Assembly: GCA_943788405.1 (NCBI GenBank)
Contig: CALSQD010000001.1
Coordinates: 124,001 to 188,000, forward strand
From: an uncultured Flavobacteriales bacterium
GTDB lineage: Bacteria > Bacteroidota > Bacteroidia > Flavobacteriales > BACL11
Direction of reading: 5' to 3'
DNA length: 64,000 nt
This document shows, in pieces, positions 55,234-63,868 of this stretch. A program made the translations under genes and the position numbers. Each line of letters begins with the position of its first letter. Position 1 is the first letter of the stretch. The notes under the pieces were generated by a model. That model was not told the DNA's origin and did no database searches. It saw only the letters and a list, made by a program, of their open reading frames with translations.

Positions 55234-56070
55234 TTATTTTTCTGTTAATGCTACCTCTTCCTCCTCTTCAATAAATTGCTCATAAAACTCTTGGTAAGCA
55301 TCAATATAATCTTCCGCCCCAGGATATTCCATAAACGGCTTTTCTGAAGTTTTAATATAATCTAACACCTCTTTTTCCATATCAGCACTTGCTTGAACCA
55401 CAGCATCAGCATAATCAATTGCGTGTTTATGTAAATTGTTGATGTTTGATTTTTTCAACAAATCAACATCCTTTTCTTCTAAATCCTCAAACAATAGTTT
55501 TTCAGGTAAAGTATCACTCAATACTCCATCAAAAGTATTATCAAAAACAGAATAAATTACTTTTACATCCTCAAATAAAGGATCTCCAGCATATAATTTT
55601 TTAATATACATTGGTACTAAAGAAGTAAACCAACCTTGACAATGGATAACATCAGGCTTCCATCCTAACTTACGAACCGTTTCAATAACTCCTTTACAAT
55701 AGAAAATCATACGCTCATCATTGTTTGTCATGAAGCTTCCATCCTCATCTTCAAACATCTGTTTTCTTGGGAAGTACTCATCATTATCAATAAAATAAAC
55801 TTGCATTCTTAATTTCTGAATAGAAGCTACTTTTATGATAAGCTGATGGTCAAAATCATCAATAATTAAGTTCATTCCTGAAAGACGAATAACCTCATGC
55901 AACTGATGTCTTCTCTCGTTTATTGTACCAAATTTTGGCAAAAACATTCTAATGTCTTTTCCGCTTTCTTGTGTTTTTTGAGGTAGTAAACTAGCTACTT
56001 CACCCATAGTTGTTTCGCCAGTATATGGAACTATCTCCTGTGATACATACAATACTCTCTTCTTTCCCAT
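55234..56070 (-). CDS. Glycogen/starch synthase N-terminal (GT5) domain protein, short form
   Basis: From ATG at 56070 (MGKKRVLYVSQEIVPYTGE) 278 residues; a TTG at 56091 is less likely. It contains the GT5 N-terminal Rossmann domain (FLPKFGTINERRHQLHEVI, DVIHCQGWFTSLVPMYIK). It then stops, lacking the roughly 200-residue C-terminal GT-B domain needed to bind ADP-glucose. This short form is common in Bacteroidota. The acidic tail (EEEEEVALTEK) is also typical. It may be regulatory or act with another subunit. Confidence 0.85.
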   Translation of the reverse strand: MGKKRVLYVSQEIVPYTGETTMGEVASLLPQKTQESGKDIRMFLPKFGTINERRHQLHEVIRLSGMNLIIDDFDHQLIIKVASIQKLRMQVYFIDNDEYFPRKQMFEDEDGSFMTNNDERMIFYCKGVIETVRKLGWKPDVIHCQGWFTSLVPMYIKKLYAGDPLFEDVKVIYSVFDNTFDGVLSDTLPEKLLFEDLEEKDVDLLKKSNINNLHKHAIDYADAVVQASADMEKEVLDYIKTSEKPFMEYPGAEDYIDAYQEFYEQFIEEEEEVALTEK

Positions 56071-56169
56071 TGATAAATTTTTAGTCTGCAAAAATATAGA
56101 AAAAAAAGCTAAACATCAAAGCTTTTCTCTTAGTTTTGTCGCCATAAAGCATAATATTACTACTGATAG

Positions 56170-57006
56170 ATGTATATTTTTACTTCAAAAAAGGAATTAC
56201 AAAAATACTTAGCAACATTAACAAGTGCGAAAACAATAGGTTTTATCCCCACTATGGGAGCTTTGCACCAAGGACATTTACAACTTATTACTGAATCAAA
56301 AAATCAATGCGACATAAGTATTTGCAGTATTTTTGTAAACCCTACTCAATTCAATAATCCTGAGGATTTAGCAAAATATCCAAATACACTAAAAGTAGAT
56401 TTAGAAAAGCTTGAGCAATTAGCTTGTGATATCGTTTACACCCCAACAGTTGAGGATTTATACGAAAAAGACGAGCAAGCAAAATCATTTGATTTTGGCT
56501 CATTAACAATAGGAATGGAGGGTGAATTTCGTCCTGGACATTTTAACGGAATGGCCACTATAGTCGAGAAATTCTTCAATATTATTAATCCTACAAAAGC
56601 ATTTTTCGGACAAAAAGATTTACAACAATTACAAATTGTAAAAGCACTAGCAAAGCAAATGCAATCCGACATTCAAATTATTGGTATACCAACCATAAGA
56701 GAAGAAAACGGACTGGCAAAAAGTTCCAGAAATGAATTGCTAACTACATCAGCAAAACAAGAAGCAACCTTAGTATACAAATGCTTACAATATTGCAAAA
56801 ACAACCAAGAATTAGCAATCCCTACTTTAGAAAAATACATCCAGGAGCAATTCAAAAATAACCCTCATTTTAAGTTAGAATATATAGATTTTGTTTCTTT
56901 AAGCACCTTACTTCCTATAACTAAATGGGAAGCAAAAAACCAAAACGCTATCTGCATTGCTGCATATATTGAAGGAGTACGATTAATTGATAATATAATT
57001 TTATAG
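56170..57006 (+). CDS. panC: Pantothenate synthetase
   Basis: A 278-residue PanC that joins pantoate and beta-alanine. PTMGALHQGHLQLI carries the HxGH motif, then FVNPTQFNNPEDLAKYP, PGHFNGMATIVEKFFNII and FFGQKDLQQLQIVK. In relatives panD (aspartate decarboxylase) often follows; it is absent here and a membrane protein gene follows instead. First gene of a plus-strand run, divergent from the glycogen synthase-like gene. Confidence 0.97.
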   Translation: MYIFTSKKELQKYLATLTSAKTIGFIPTMGALHQGHLQLITESKNQCDISICSIFVNPTQFNNPEDLAKYPNTLKVDLEKLEQLACDIVYTPTVEDLYEKDEQAKSFDFGSLTIGMEGEFRPGHFNGMATIVEKFFNIINPTKAFFGQKDLQQLQIVKALAKQMQSDIQIIGIPTIREENGLAKSSRNELLTTSAKQEATLVYKCLQYCKNNQELAIPTLEKYIQEQFKNNPHFKLEYIDFVSLSTLLPITKWEAKNQNAICIAAYIEGVRLIDNIIL

Positions 57007-57015
57007 TTTTACAAA

Positions 57016-58041
57016 GTGAATAAAAACATCCTTTTAAAAATAATTAAATACATAGCATCTTTAGGGTTTGCATTCGGTATTTTATACTTACTTTTCAAAA
57101 ATCAAGACCCTATACAACTAGTAGCCGAAATACAAAAGGTTGATGGGAAATGGGTAGTTTTATCCATGATATTTGGTGGGTGGGCTTATGTAAGTAGAGG
57201 TTTTAGATGGATTGTTCTTATTGATGCTCTTGGTTATAAATCCTCAAAATTAAATTCTGTTTCGGCAGTATCAGTAGGATATTTCACAAATATGTTTATC
57301 CCAAGAGCAGGAGAAATATCAAGATGCACAGCCCTCAACCAAGTTGAAAAAGTGCCAGTTGATAAACTTTTTGGTACTATCCTAATTGAACGAGTAATTG
57401 ATTTTGTTTTTCTTATCTCCTTAATATTCCTAACTTTATTATTAAAATTTAATGAAATTTTTAAATTCTACACAACCTTACAAGCCCAACAAACTCAAGC
57501 AGAGGGAAACAATAAATTGCTAGTACTTTTAGCCATTTTAATAGTAGGAGGAATTATTTTCTTTTTAGGAAAAAGATGGCTAAAAAAATCAAAGTTTTAT
57601 GAAAAGGTATTGGACTTTATTGATGGCTTAAAAGAAGGATTTAAAAGCATTAAAAACATGAAAAGGAAAAGTGCTTTTTGGTTTCATACTTTTAGCATTT
57701 GGATTATGTACTTTTTAATGACCTACATCTGTTTTTTTGCAATGGAAGAAACACTTCATTTAACTGCTGCAGATGGACTTTTCTTACTCGTTTTAGGAGG
57801 AATAGGAATGGTAATCCCAACTCCTGGAGGTGTAGGATCTTATCATGCTATCGTGATGATTGGCCTATCCGTTTTAGGAGTAGGAACTGTATTTTTAGGT
57901 GAAGGAGGAGATCCAACAAACCCTGCGCTATTGTTCCCAACGATAGTGCATGTTGCACAAACTTTAGTAGCCATTATTATGGGTTCAATTGGTTTACTTG
58001 TTTTATTTTTATCCAAAAAGAAAAACAATGTCGCATCTTAA
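57016..58041 (+). CDS. Lysylphosphatidylglycerol synthase-type (YbhN/UPF0104) membrane protein
   Basis: A 341-residue polytopic protein with about eight membrane segments. Family features are the RGFRWIVLIDALG loop, NMFIPRAGEISRCTAL and VIPTPGGVGSYHAIV. It matches the flippase/transmembrane part of MprF but has no aminoacyltransferase domain. The start is GTG at 57016, ten bases after panC. The 3' end overlaps the next gene by 14 bases. Confidence 0.87.
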   Translation: MNKNILLKIIKYIASLGFAFGILYLLFKNQDPIQLVAEIQKVDGKWVVLSMIFGGWAYVSRGFRWIVLIDALGYKSSKLNSVSAVSVGYFTNMFIPRAGEISRCTALNQVEKVPVDKLFGTILIERVIDFVFLISLIFLTLLLKFNEIFKFYTTLQAQQTQAEGNNKLLVLLAILIVGGIIFFLGKRWLKKSKFYEKVLDFIDGLKEGFKSIKNMKRKSAFWFHTFSIWIMYFLMTYICFFAMEETLHLTAADGLFLLVLGGIGMVIPTPGGVGSYHAIVMIGLSVLGVGTVFLGEGGDPTNPALLFPTIVHVAQTLVAIIMGSIGLLVLFLSKKKNNVAS

Positions 58042-58519
58042 AACTACACAACATAAAATTTACTCGCTTTCTGATTTAAAAAATCAAGTTGAAACTTGGA
58101 GAAAATCAGGAGAAAAAGTGGTTTTCACCAATGGATGTTTTGACATAGTACATAGAGGGCATATTGAAGTTTTAGCACGCACTGCTGATTTAGGAACTAA
58201 GTTTATTATCGGACTAAATTCAGATAGCTCCATTAAAGAATTGAAAGGAGAAAGTCGCCCAATTATTAATGAAGATTCAAGAGCAATATTATTGGCAGCA
58301 CTCAGTTTTGTGGATGCTATTGTTCTATTTTCAGAAGATACTCCAATCAACCTTATTAGCACTTTAGTGCCAGATGTTTTGGCAAAAGGAGGCGACTATG
58401 AAATTGAGACTATTGTTGGACATAAAGTTGTTCAGAAAAATGGTGGGGAAGTAAAACTTGTTCCTTTTGTTGATGGATTTTCTAGCACCAATATTATTGA
58501 AAAAATCAAAAATTCCTAA
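58028..58519 (+). CDS. rfaE2: D-glycero-beta-D-manno-heptose 1-phosphate adenylyltransferase
   Basis: From ATG at 58028 (MSHLKTTQHKIYSLSDL) 163 residues. The nucleotidyltransferase HxGH motif is in FTNGCFDIVHRGHIEVL, followed by GLNSDSSIKELKGESRPI and the C-terminal GFSSTNIIEKI (the SST signature). It activates heptose for LPS inner-core synthesis; the kinase half (RfaE1) is not in the window. Coupled to both neighbours by overlaps. Confidence 0.93.
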   Translation: MSHLKTTQHKIYSLSDLKNQVETWRKSGEKVVFTNGCFDIVHRGHIEVLARTADLGTKFIIGLNSDSSIKELKGESRPIINEDSRAILLAALSFVDAIVLFSEDTPINLISTLVPDVLAKGGDYEIETIVGHKVVQKNGGEVKLVPFVDGFSSTNIIEKIKNS

Positions 58520-59877
58520 TGGCAAAAAAGAAGATTCAATCCGCTTTTTTCTGCCAAAGCTGTGGTACACAATCCCCAAAATGGTTAGGAAAATGCCCGC
58601 AATGTAACGAGTGGAATACCTTTGTAGAAGAAGTATTAAGCAAAGAAAGTGACAGTAAAGGAGGATTCAAATCCAAGAAAGCAACCAAACCAACCTTAGT
58701 TAGTGAGATTGATTACGCCAATGAGAGAAGGATAGTTACTAATGACAAAGAACTCAACAGAGTATTAGGCGGTGGAATCGTTCCTGGTTCACTTATCCTT
58801 TTAGGAGGAGATCCTGGAATAGGAAAATCAACTTTATTGTTGCAATTTGCACTGAGTTCAAAAAGCAAAAAGATACTTTATGTATCAGGAGAGGAAAGTG
58901 AAAAACAAATAAAAATGCGTGCTGAACGCATCAATAAAAACTCTGAATATTGCTATATCTTAACTGAAACCTCAACCCAGAATATATTTCAGCAAATAGA
59001 ACAACTACAACCTGATATTTTAGTAGTTGACTCTATACAAACTTTGCACACAGCTCATATTGAATCTTCACCTGGAAGTGTTTCTCAAATTAGAGAATGT
59101 ACAGCCGAGCTCATAAAATACGCCAAAGAAACCGGGACGGCAGTTTTCCTAATCGGCCATATTAATAAAGATGGTGCCATTGCAGGACCAAAAATACTAG
59201 AACACATGGTGGATACTGTACTTCAATTTGAAGGAGACAGAAACCATGTTTACCGAATATTAAGAACTATAAAAAACCGATTCGGTTCAGCATCCGAACT
59301 AGGGGTTTATGAAATGAATCAAGAAGGCCTGAGAGAAGTTAGCAACCCATCTGAAATATTAATATCCGAAAGAGATGAAGCCACAAGTGGAGTTGGAATT
59401 GCCGCTACCATTGAAGGAGCTAGGCCACTTTTAGTGGAAATACAATCCTTAGTAAGCTCGGCAGTTTATGGAAACCCACAAAGATCAGCTACAGGTTTTG
59501 ACACCAAGAGAATGAATATGCTTTTGGCAGTTTTAGAAAAAAGATGTGGATTTAGATTAGGAGCAAAAGATGTTTTCTTAAATATTACTGGAGGAATAAA
59601 AATTGATGATACCGCTATTGATTTGGCAGTGGTTTGCTCTATACTTTCCTCTGACCAAGATGTTGCGCTTGACACCCTTACTTGCTTTGCTGGGGAAATT
59701 GGCTTAAGCGGAGAAATACGAGCCGTAAACCGAATTGAAAACAGAATTGCAGAAGCCGAAAAACTTGGTTATAAGCAAATCATAATTTCTAAGTACAATA
59801 AATTTAACGCTAAAGGCTTTAATATTGAAATTGTACAGTATGGGAAAATTGAAGAGGTTTTTAGGTTGTTATTTTGA
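58519..59877 (+). CDS. radA: DNA repair protein RadA
   Basis: A 452-residue RadA/Sms. The N-terminal four-Cys zinc finger is FFCQSCGTQSPKW with GKCPQCNEW. The RecA-like core has Walker A GGDPGIGKST (near residue 98) and the RadA-specific KNRFGSASELG. The C-terminal Lon-like domain ends IVQYGKIEEVFRLLF. It drives branch migration in recombination. It overlaps rfaE2 by one base and converges (9-bp overlap) on the next gene. Confidence 0.97.
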   Translation: MAKKKIQSAFFCQSCGTQSPKWLGKCPQCNEWNTFVEEVLSKESDSKGGFKSKKATKPTLVSEIDYANERRIVTNDKELNRVLGGGIVPGSLILLGGDPGIGKSTLLLQFALSSKSKKILYVSGEESEKQIKMRAERINKNSEYCYILTETSTQNIFQQIEQLQPDILVVDSIQTLHTAHIESSPGSVSQIRECTAELIKYAKETGTAVFLIGHINKDGAIAGPKILEHMVDTVLQFEGDRNHVYRILRTIKNRFGSASELGVYEMNQEGLREVSNPSEILISERDEATSGVGIAATIEGARPLLVEIQSLVSSAVYGNPQRSATGFDTKRMNMLLAVLEKRCGFRLGAKDVFLNITGGIKIDDTAIDLAVVCSILSSDQDVALDTLTCFAGEIGLSGEIRAVNRIENRIAEAEKLGYKQIIISKYNKFNAKGFNIEIVQYGKIEEVFRLLF

Positions 59878-60432
59878 TTCATCAAATAATCCTACTCCTC
59901 TTAAATATGAATTAAGCTTCCTTTTAGTCTTATTTATCTTCTTATCACTATATTCCTGAATCTTATGGGACTCTTCATTAGTTAGTCTTACATATGTTTT
60001 TAAACTAACAAAGTATTCAGGCTCTAAGTCATTATAGCAATAATGACATTTACACGAATATTTGCACTCTTCTGGAGTGTTAATATAACATAAATGCTCT
60101 GGAAACTCTTTTAATGTTTTAAACAATCTGCTATCTTTTATATATCCAATATCTTTTTTCGTTTTATGATCATATACTGCCATTCTGAAAGATTTTTCAT
60201 CATCAATAGATAACCCACCTATTGATGAATATCCAAAATCAGGTTTATAATATAAATTACCTAAATCATGAATAACATATCCTTTTGAATACACTCTAAT
60301 TGGTTTTTTATTTCTAGTAGATGTAGAGTTTTCTTGTGAATATTTATACATTTCCTCTCTTTCCTTTTGTGTTGATTTCATATATATCTTGTATATGACA
60401 AAAAGAATAAAAAATGTTATAATTAAATTCAT
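59869..60432 (-). CDS. Hypothetical single-pass membrane protein
   Basis: A 187-residue protein starting with a hydrophobic segment (LIITFFILFVIYKIYM) and then a basic, tyrosine-rich domain. A cysteine cluster (EECKYSCKCHYCYNDLE, about residues 121-137) could bind a metal. No family recognised. Last gene of the LicD cluster. Confidence 0.65.
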   Translation of the reverse strand: MNLIITFFILFVIYKIYMKSTQKEREEMYKYSQENSTSTRNKKPIRVYSKGYVIHDLGNLYYKPDFGYSSIGGLSIDDEKSFRMAVYDHKTKKDIGYIKDSRLFKTLKEFPEHLCYINTPEECKYSCKCHYCYNDLEPEYFVSLKTYVRLTNEESHKIQEYSDKKINKTKRKLNSYLRGVGLFDESK

Positions 60433-60435
60433 CTA

Positions 60436-61299
60436 TTATTGTTTTAAAACCTGAGCAGTGTGGTCTTTTGTTTTTTCAAAATACTCCATATATGATTTCT
60501 CAGTATCTACAATAAAAGCATGAGAAGGGTATTTCATTTTTTCTTTTTCAGAAGGTAATCGCATATAGTTTTTACCATATCTAATTGTTAGGTATTCCTC
60601 AACATTACTAGGAACTGGTAATTGCAGATTTTCAAACTTCACTATTCTTGGATTACCTAAGAAATTTACATTAAAAGTAGTTCTATCGAAAGGGGCTCTC
60701 CCAAAGAAATGCCCCACTAAATCACTATTCTTTTTATTATACTGCCTAACAATTGCTAACAATACCTTTTGCACTGAATTAAAGGAAAGTACCTTAACAG
60801 TCACTAATAAGAAACGCTTTAAAATTGAAGTTGTAACATAACCCTTCTTTGATAAAGCTGTAGCACTCAAAATTCTAGCAGCTAAATATTGAACGTACCT
60901 AGAAGCTTTAGACTTTACTGTTTTATTAAGACACATAACATCAATATAAATACCATGATGCATGGCACGTCCAACAACATCTTTTTCAATCATTGTTGTT
61001 CCGTTCATTCTTATTTTACTGAAAAATAATGGCCACTCTTTAGTATTCTCTTTCTGGAAATAAAATAAATCTGTATCTAATTTATTTGAAGCTGCCTTAC
61101 AAAATTTATGATAGTTTTCATTATCCATAAAAACATCAAAATCATCATCCCATGGAATAAACCCTTTATGTCTAATAGCTCCAAGAGCAGAACCTCCCAT
61201 TAAATAATAAGTAATCTTATTCTCAGTACAAAAACAATCAAAATACTCAACTACCTCTAGTATTTTATTTTGCAATAATATCAATTTCTCTGCATCCAC
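60436..61299 (-). CDS. LicD family phosphotransferase
   Basis: A 287-residue protein with the LicD signature YYLMGGSALGAIRHKGFIPW then DDDFDVFMD, where the Asp residues bind metal. LicD enzymes transfer phosphocholine or related phospho-alcohols from CDP-activated donors to glycans. A nucleotidyltransferase lies directly upstream (one-base gap), which supports a donor-plus-transferase pair. The acceptor is unknown; no choline kinase or transporter is present. Confidence 0.87.
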   Translation of the reverse strand: MDAEKLILLQNKILEVVEYFDCFCTENKITYYLMGGSALGAIRHKGFIPWDDDFDVFMDNENYHKFCKAASNKLDTDLFYFQKENTKEWPLFFSKIRMNGTTMIEKDVVGRAMHHGIYIDVMCLNKTVKSKASRYVQYLAARILSATALSKKGYVTTSILKRFLLVTVKVLSFNSVQKVLLAIVRQYNKKNSDLVGHFFGRAPFDRTTFNVNFLGNPRIVKFENLQLPVPSNVEEYLTIRYGKNYMRLPSEKEKMKYPSHAFIVDTEKSYMEYFEKTKDHTAQVLKQ

Positions 61300-61755
61300 T
61301 TAAGCACCAAAGTTTTCTTTATCATACAATTCTTGCAATACCTCTCTAAAATTAGTAGAAGATACTTCTTTAGTATAAGGGAAGTAAATAATTTCAGCCC
61401 CAAACTCTTTAAACTCAATCTCTAGTTTATTAAATAATTCTGAATTTTTCCAGTCATCACCAACAAACATAAAATCAAATTCTAATTCCCTACAAGCTTT
61501 TGTCTTATCCCTATCAGACTGAACAACTACCTCATCAACATACTTTATTGACTCTATAATTTCTTTTCTATTTGCATAAGGGATAATAGGTGTTTTTTTC
61601 TTATAATGCTGTACTAATTCATCACTACTCACCCCTACAATAAGATAATCACATAGGGATTTTGCATTCTTTAATATATGAAGATGTCCTATATGAAACA
61701 TGTCAAAAACACCTGTTGTATATCCTACCTTACCTTTTCTTGTATCCTTTTTCAT
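61300..61755 (-). CDS. Cytidylyltransferase family protein (TagD/LicC-like)
   Basis: A 151-residue nucleotidyltransferase with HxGH in GVFDMFHIGHLHILKNAK and the late motif EVSSTNFREVL, where the glycerol-3-phosphate cytidylyltransferase signature is RTxGISTT. It probably makes a CDP-alcohol (CDP-glycerol, -choline or similar), an inference from family and position next to LicD. Confidence 0.87.
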   Translation of the reverse strand: MKKDTRKGKVGYTTGVFDMFHIGHLHILKNAKSLCDYLIVGVSSDELVQHYKKKTPIIPYANRKEIIESIKYVDEVVVQSDRDKTKACRELEFDFMFVGDDWKNSELFNKLEIEFKEFGAEIIYFPYTKEVSSTNFREVLQELYDKENFGA

Positions 61756-61756
61756 T

Positions 61757-62182
61757 TTATAAATTTTTAACTAAGTGGATTTTCAGAGCTTTCATTCCTA
61801 AATCAGAGACATGCAATTTATCCCCCAAATTTGGCGCTCCTGGCCAACACTTGTCTTTAAAAAAAAATTGTTTAAATTGTACATCTTCTTTATATCTTGG
61901 TAAAAAATGGAAATGCACCTCTTTATCCACCATCATTAATGCTAAATAATTAAATTTATCTGCATTAAACACCTTTTTCATGAGAACTTCCATATCTAAA
62001 CATACTTCCTGAAACTCTTGATTTGCCTCTTTTGAAATCAAAGGGACTGACTCTACATTTTCCTTACACGCTATCACTAAAGATCCTAAAGTTACTTGGT
62101 CAGGACGCAATAAAACAACCCAATAATCATATTCCTTTATTAGACTTCTAGGGTAGTCAAATTTTAAAATAGTCTCATTCAT
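61757..62182 (-). CDS. HIT-like protein with variant histidine motif
   Basis: A 141-residue HIT/GalT-superfamily protein: YWVVLLRPDQVTLGSLVI, FNYLALMMVDKEVHFHFLPRY. The HIT motif HxHxHxx reads ExHxHxx, so the first His is Glu; the middle (nucleophile) and third His remain. It is sandwiched between bcp and the cytidylyltransferase at 2-base spacing and may act on a nucleotide-linked intermediate of that pathway. Substrate unknown. Confidence 0.72.
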   Translation of the reverse strand: MNETILKFDYPRSLIKEYDYWVVLLRPDQVTLGSLVIACKENVESVPLISKEANQEFQEVCLDMEVLMKKVFNADKFNYLALMMVDKEVHFHFLPRYKEDVQFKQFFFKDKCWPGAPNLGDKLHVSDLGMKALKIHLVKNL

Positions 62183-62184
62183 AA

Positions 62185-62631
62185 TTAATTGATGATTTGA
62201 TCGGTATGCTCTTTCGTTTTCACCTTAGCAATAATATCTTCTATTATTCCATTTTCATCAATAATAAAAGTAGTTCTGTGTATTCCTTTATATTCCTTAC
62301 CCATAAATTTTTTGGATCCCCAAACACCATAGGCGTTTAGCACTTCCTTGCTTTCGTCCGAAATAAGTGGAAAAGGTAATTCATGCTTTGCAATAAATTT
62401 TTGGTGTCTTTCTGGGCTATCAGCCGAGCAACCTAAAACCACATAACCCTTATCCAAAAGCAATTGATAATTATCCCTCAAATTACATGATTGAACCGTG
62501 CAACCTGGAGTCATATCCTTTGGGTAAAAGTACAACACTACCTTTTTTCCTTTAAACTGCTCTAAAGTAATTGCCTTTCCATTTTCATCAATGGAATTTA
62601 TTGCTGGGGCTTTGTCTCCTATATTTAGCAT
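62185..62631 (-). CDS. bcp: Thioredoxin-dependent thiol peroxidase (Bcp/PrxQ)
   Basis: A 148-residue peroxiredoxin Q. Cys44 (peroxidatic, in TPGCTVQSC) and Cys49 (resolving) are spaced as in the intramolecular-disulfide type. FYPKDMTPGC, SPERHQKF and HRTTFIIDENG are typical. It reduces hydroperoxides with thioredoxin. Probably the first gene of the five-gene minus-strand run to 59869. Confidence 0.95.
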   Translation of the reverse strand: MLNIGDKAPAINSIDENGKAITLEQFKGKKVVLYFYPKDMTPGCTVQSCNLRDNYQLLLDKGYVVLGCSADSPERHQKFIAKHELPFPLISDESKEVLNAYGVWGSKKFMGKEYKGIHRTTFIIDENGIIEDIIAKVKTKEHTDQIIN

Positions 62632-62653
62632 AGTTGTTGGTTGTTAGTTGATA

Positions 62654-62693
62654 GTGGTTTGTAGAATTCAATAATCAAAAAACTACAAACCAC
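62654..62693. terminator. Long-loop hairpin between hppD and bcp
   Basis: GTGGTTTGTAG (62654-62664) and CTACAAACCAC (62683-62693) are perfect 11-bp inverted repeats with an 18-base loop, next to a gttgttagttg-like short repeat. It may terminate the hppD transcript or be a dispersed palindrome. There is no strong T-run. Confidence 0.45.
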
Positions 62694-62701
62694 AAGCAAT
62701 G

Positions 62702-63859
62702 TTAAAGTGTTCCTCTTCTTTCTTGTTCTGCTTCTATTGATTCAAATAGGGCTTTAAAGTTTCCTTTTCCAAATGATTGCGCTCCTTTTCTTTGGATTAT
62801 CTCAAAGAATAAAGTTGGCCTGTCCGTTAATGGTTTTGTAAAGATTTGTAACAAATACCCTTCATCATCTCTATCTACCAAAATTCCATTTTCTTTCAGA
62901 ATTGCCATATCCTCAGCAATCTCCCCTACTCTATCCCCTACTGTATCATAGTAAGTTCCTGGCACATATAAAAACTCAACACCTCTTTCTTTCATTGCCG
63001 AAACTGTACTTACAATATCATCAGTTGCCACCGCAACATGCTGAATTCCTGGTCCATCATAAAAATCTAAATATTCTTCAATCTGAGATTTCTTTTTTCC
63101 TTCAGCAGGTTCATTAATTGGGAATTTAATTCTCCCATTTCCATTGGTCATTACTTTACTCATTAAAGCGGTAAACTGAGTAGAAATATCTTTATCATCA
63201 AAAGTAATTAGGTTAGCAAATCCCATAGTTTCATTATAGAATTTCTCCCAGATATTCATTTCATTCCAACCTACATTGGCTACCATATGGTCGATATATT
63301 TTAACCCAACAGGTGCAGGATTATAGTGCGATTCCCACTTTTCAAATCCTGGCATAAAAGTTCCGTTATAGTTTTTACGCTCTACAAATATATGAACGGT
63401 ATCCCCATAAATTTTAATCCCTGATTTTACCACTTCCCCATTTGCATCTTTTTCTGTTCTTGGCTCAAAATAAGATTCAGCACCCCTATTTGTTGTTTCT
63501 TCCCAAGCTGATTTAGCATCATCCACCCAAAGAGCAACAACTTTTACTCCATCACCATGTTTTTGAATATGATCAAAAATCTCATTATCTTCTCCTGGCA
63601 TAGGTGTAGTAAAAACTAATCTGATTTTATCTTGCACCACAACATAAGAAGTTCTATCAGTAACTCCAGTCTCTAAACCTGCATAGGCTAAAGATTGAAA
63701 CCCTAGAGCTGTTTTGTAATAATGTGCTGCTTGTTTTGCATTTCCCACATAATATTCTACATAATCTGTCCCCAATAAAGGCAAAAAATCTTGAGCATCA
63801 GGGAATATCTTTTCTAGTGAATATCTAGTATTATTTATTTTTGTTAAGTCGTCTCTCAT
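62702..63859 (-). CDS. hppD: 4-hydroxyphenylpyruvate dioxygenase
   Basis: A 385-residue two-domain VOC dioxygenase that converts 4-hydroxyphenylpyruvate to homogentisate. Iron ligands are His in YIDHMVANVG, His in GPGIQHVAVATDD and Glu in PTLFFEIIQRKG; the C-terminal GKGNFKALFESIE helix gates the site. hmgA lies directly upstream, so the two form a tyrosine-degradation unit. Confidence 0.95.
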   Translation of the reverse strand: MRDDLTKINNTRYSLEKIFPDAQDFLPLLGTDYVEYYVGNAKQAAHYYKTALGFQSLAYAGLETGVTDRTSYVVVQDKIRLVFTTPMPGEDNEIFDHIQKHGDGVKVVALWVDDAKSAWEETTNRGAESYFEPRTEKDANGEVVKSGIKIYGDTVHIFVERKNYNGTFMPGFEKWESHYNPAPVGLKYIDHMVANVGWNEMNIWEKFYNETMGFANLITFDDKDISTQFTALMSKVMTNGNGRIKFPINEPAEGKKKSQIEEYLDFYDGPGIQHVAVATDDIVSTVSAMKERGVEFLYVPGTYYDTVGDRVGEIAEDMAILKENGILVDRDDEGYLLQIFTKPLTDRPTLFFEIIQRKGAQSFGKGNFKALFESIEAEQERRGTL

Positions 63860-63868
63860 AATATTTTT

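Noticed and set aside
55234-56091. TTG start at 56091 for the glycogen synthase-like gene
   Set aside because: ATG at 56070 matches the family start; the extra seven residues have no family match.
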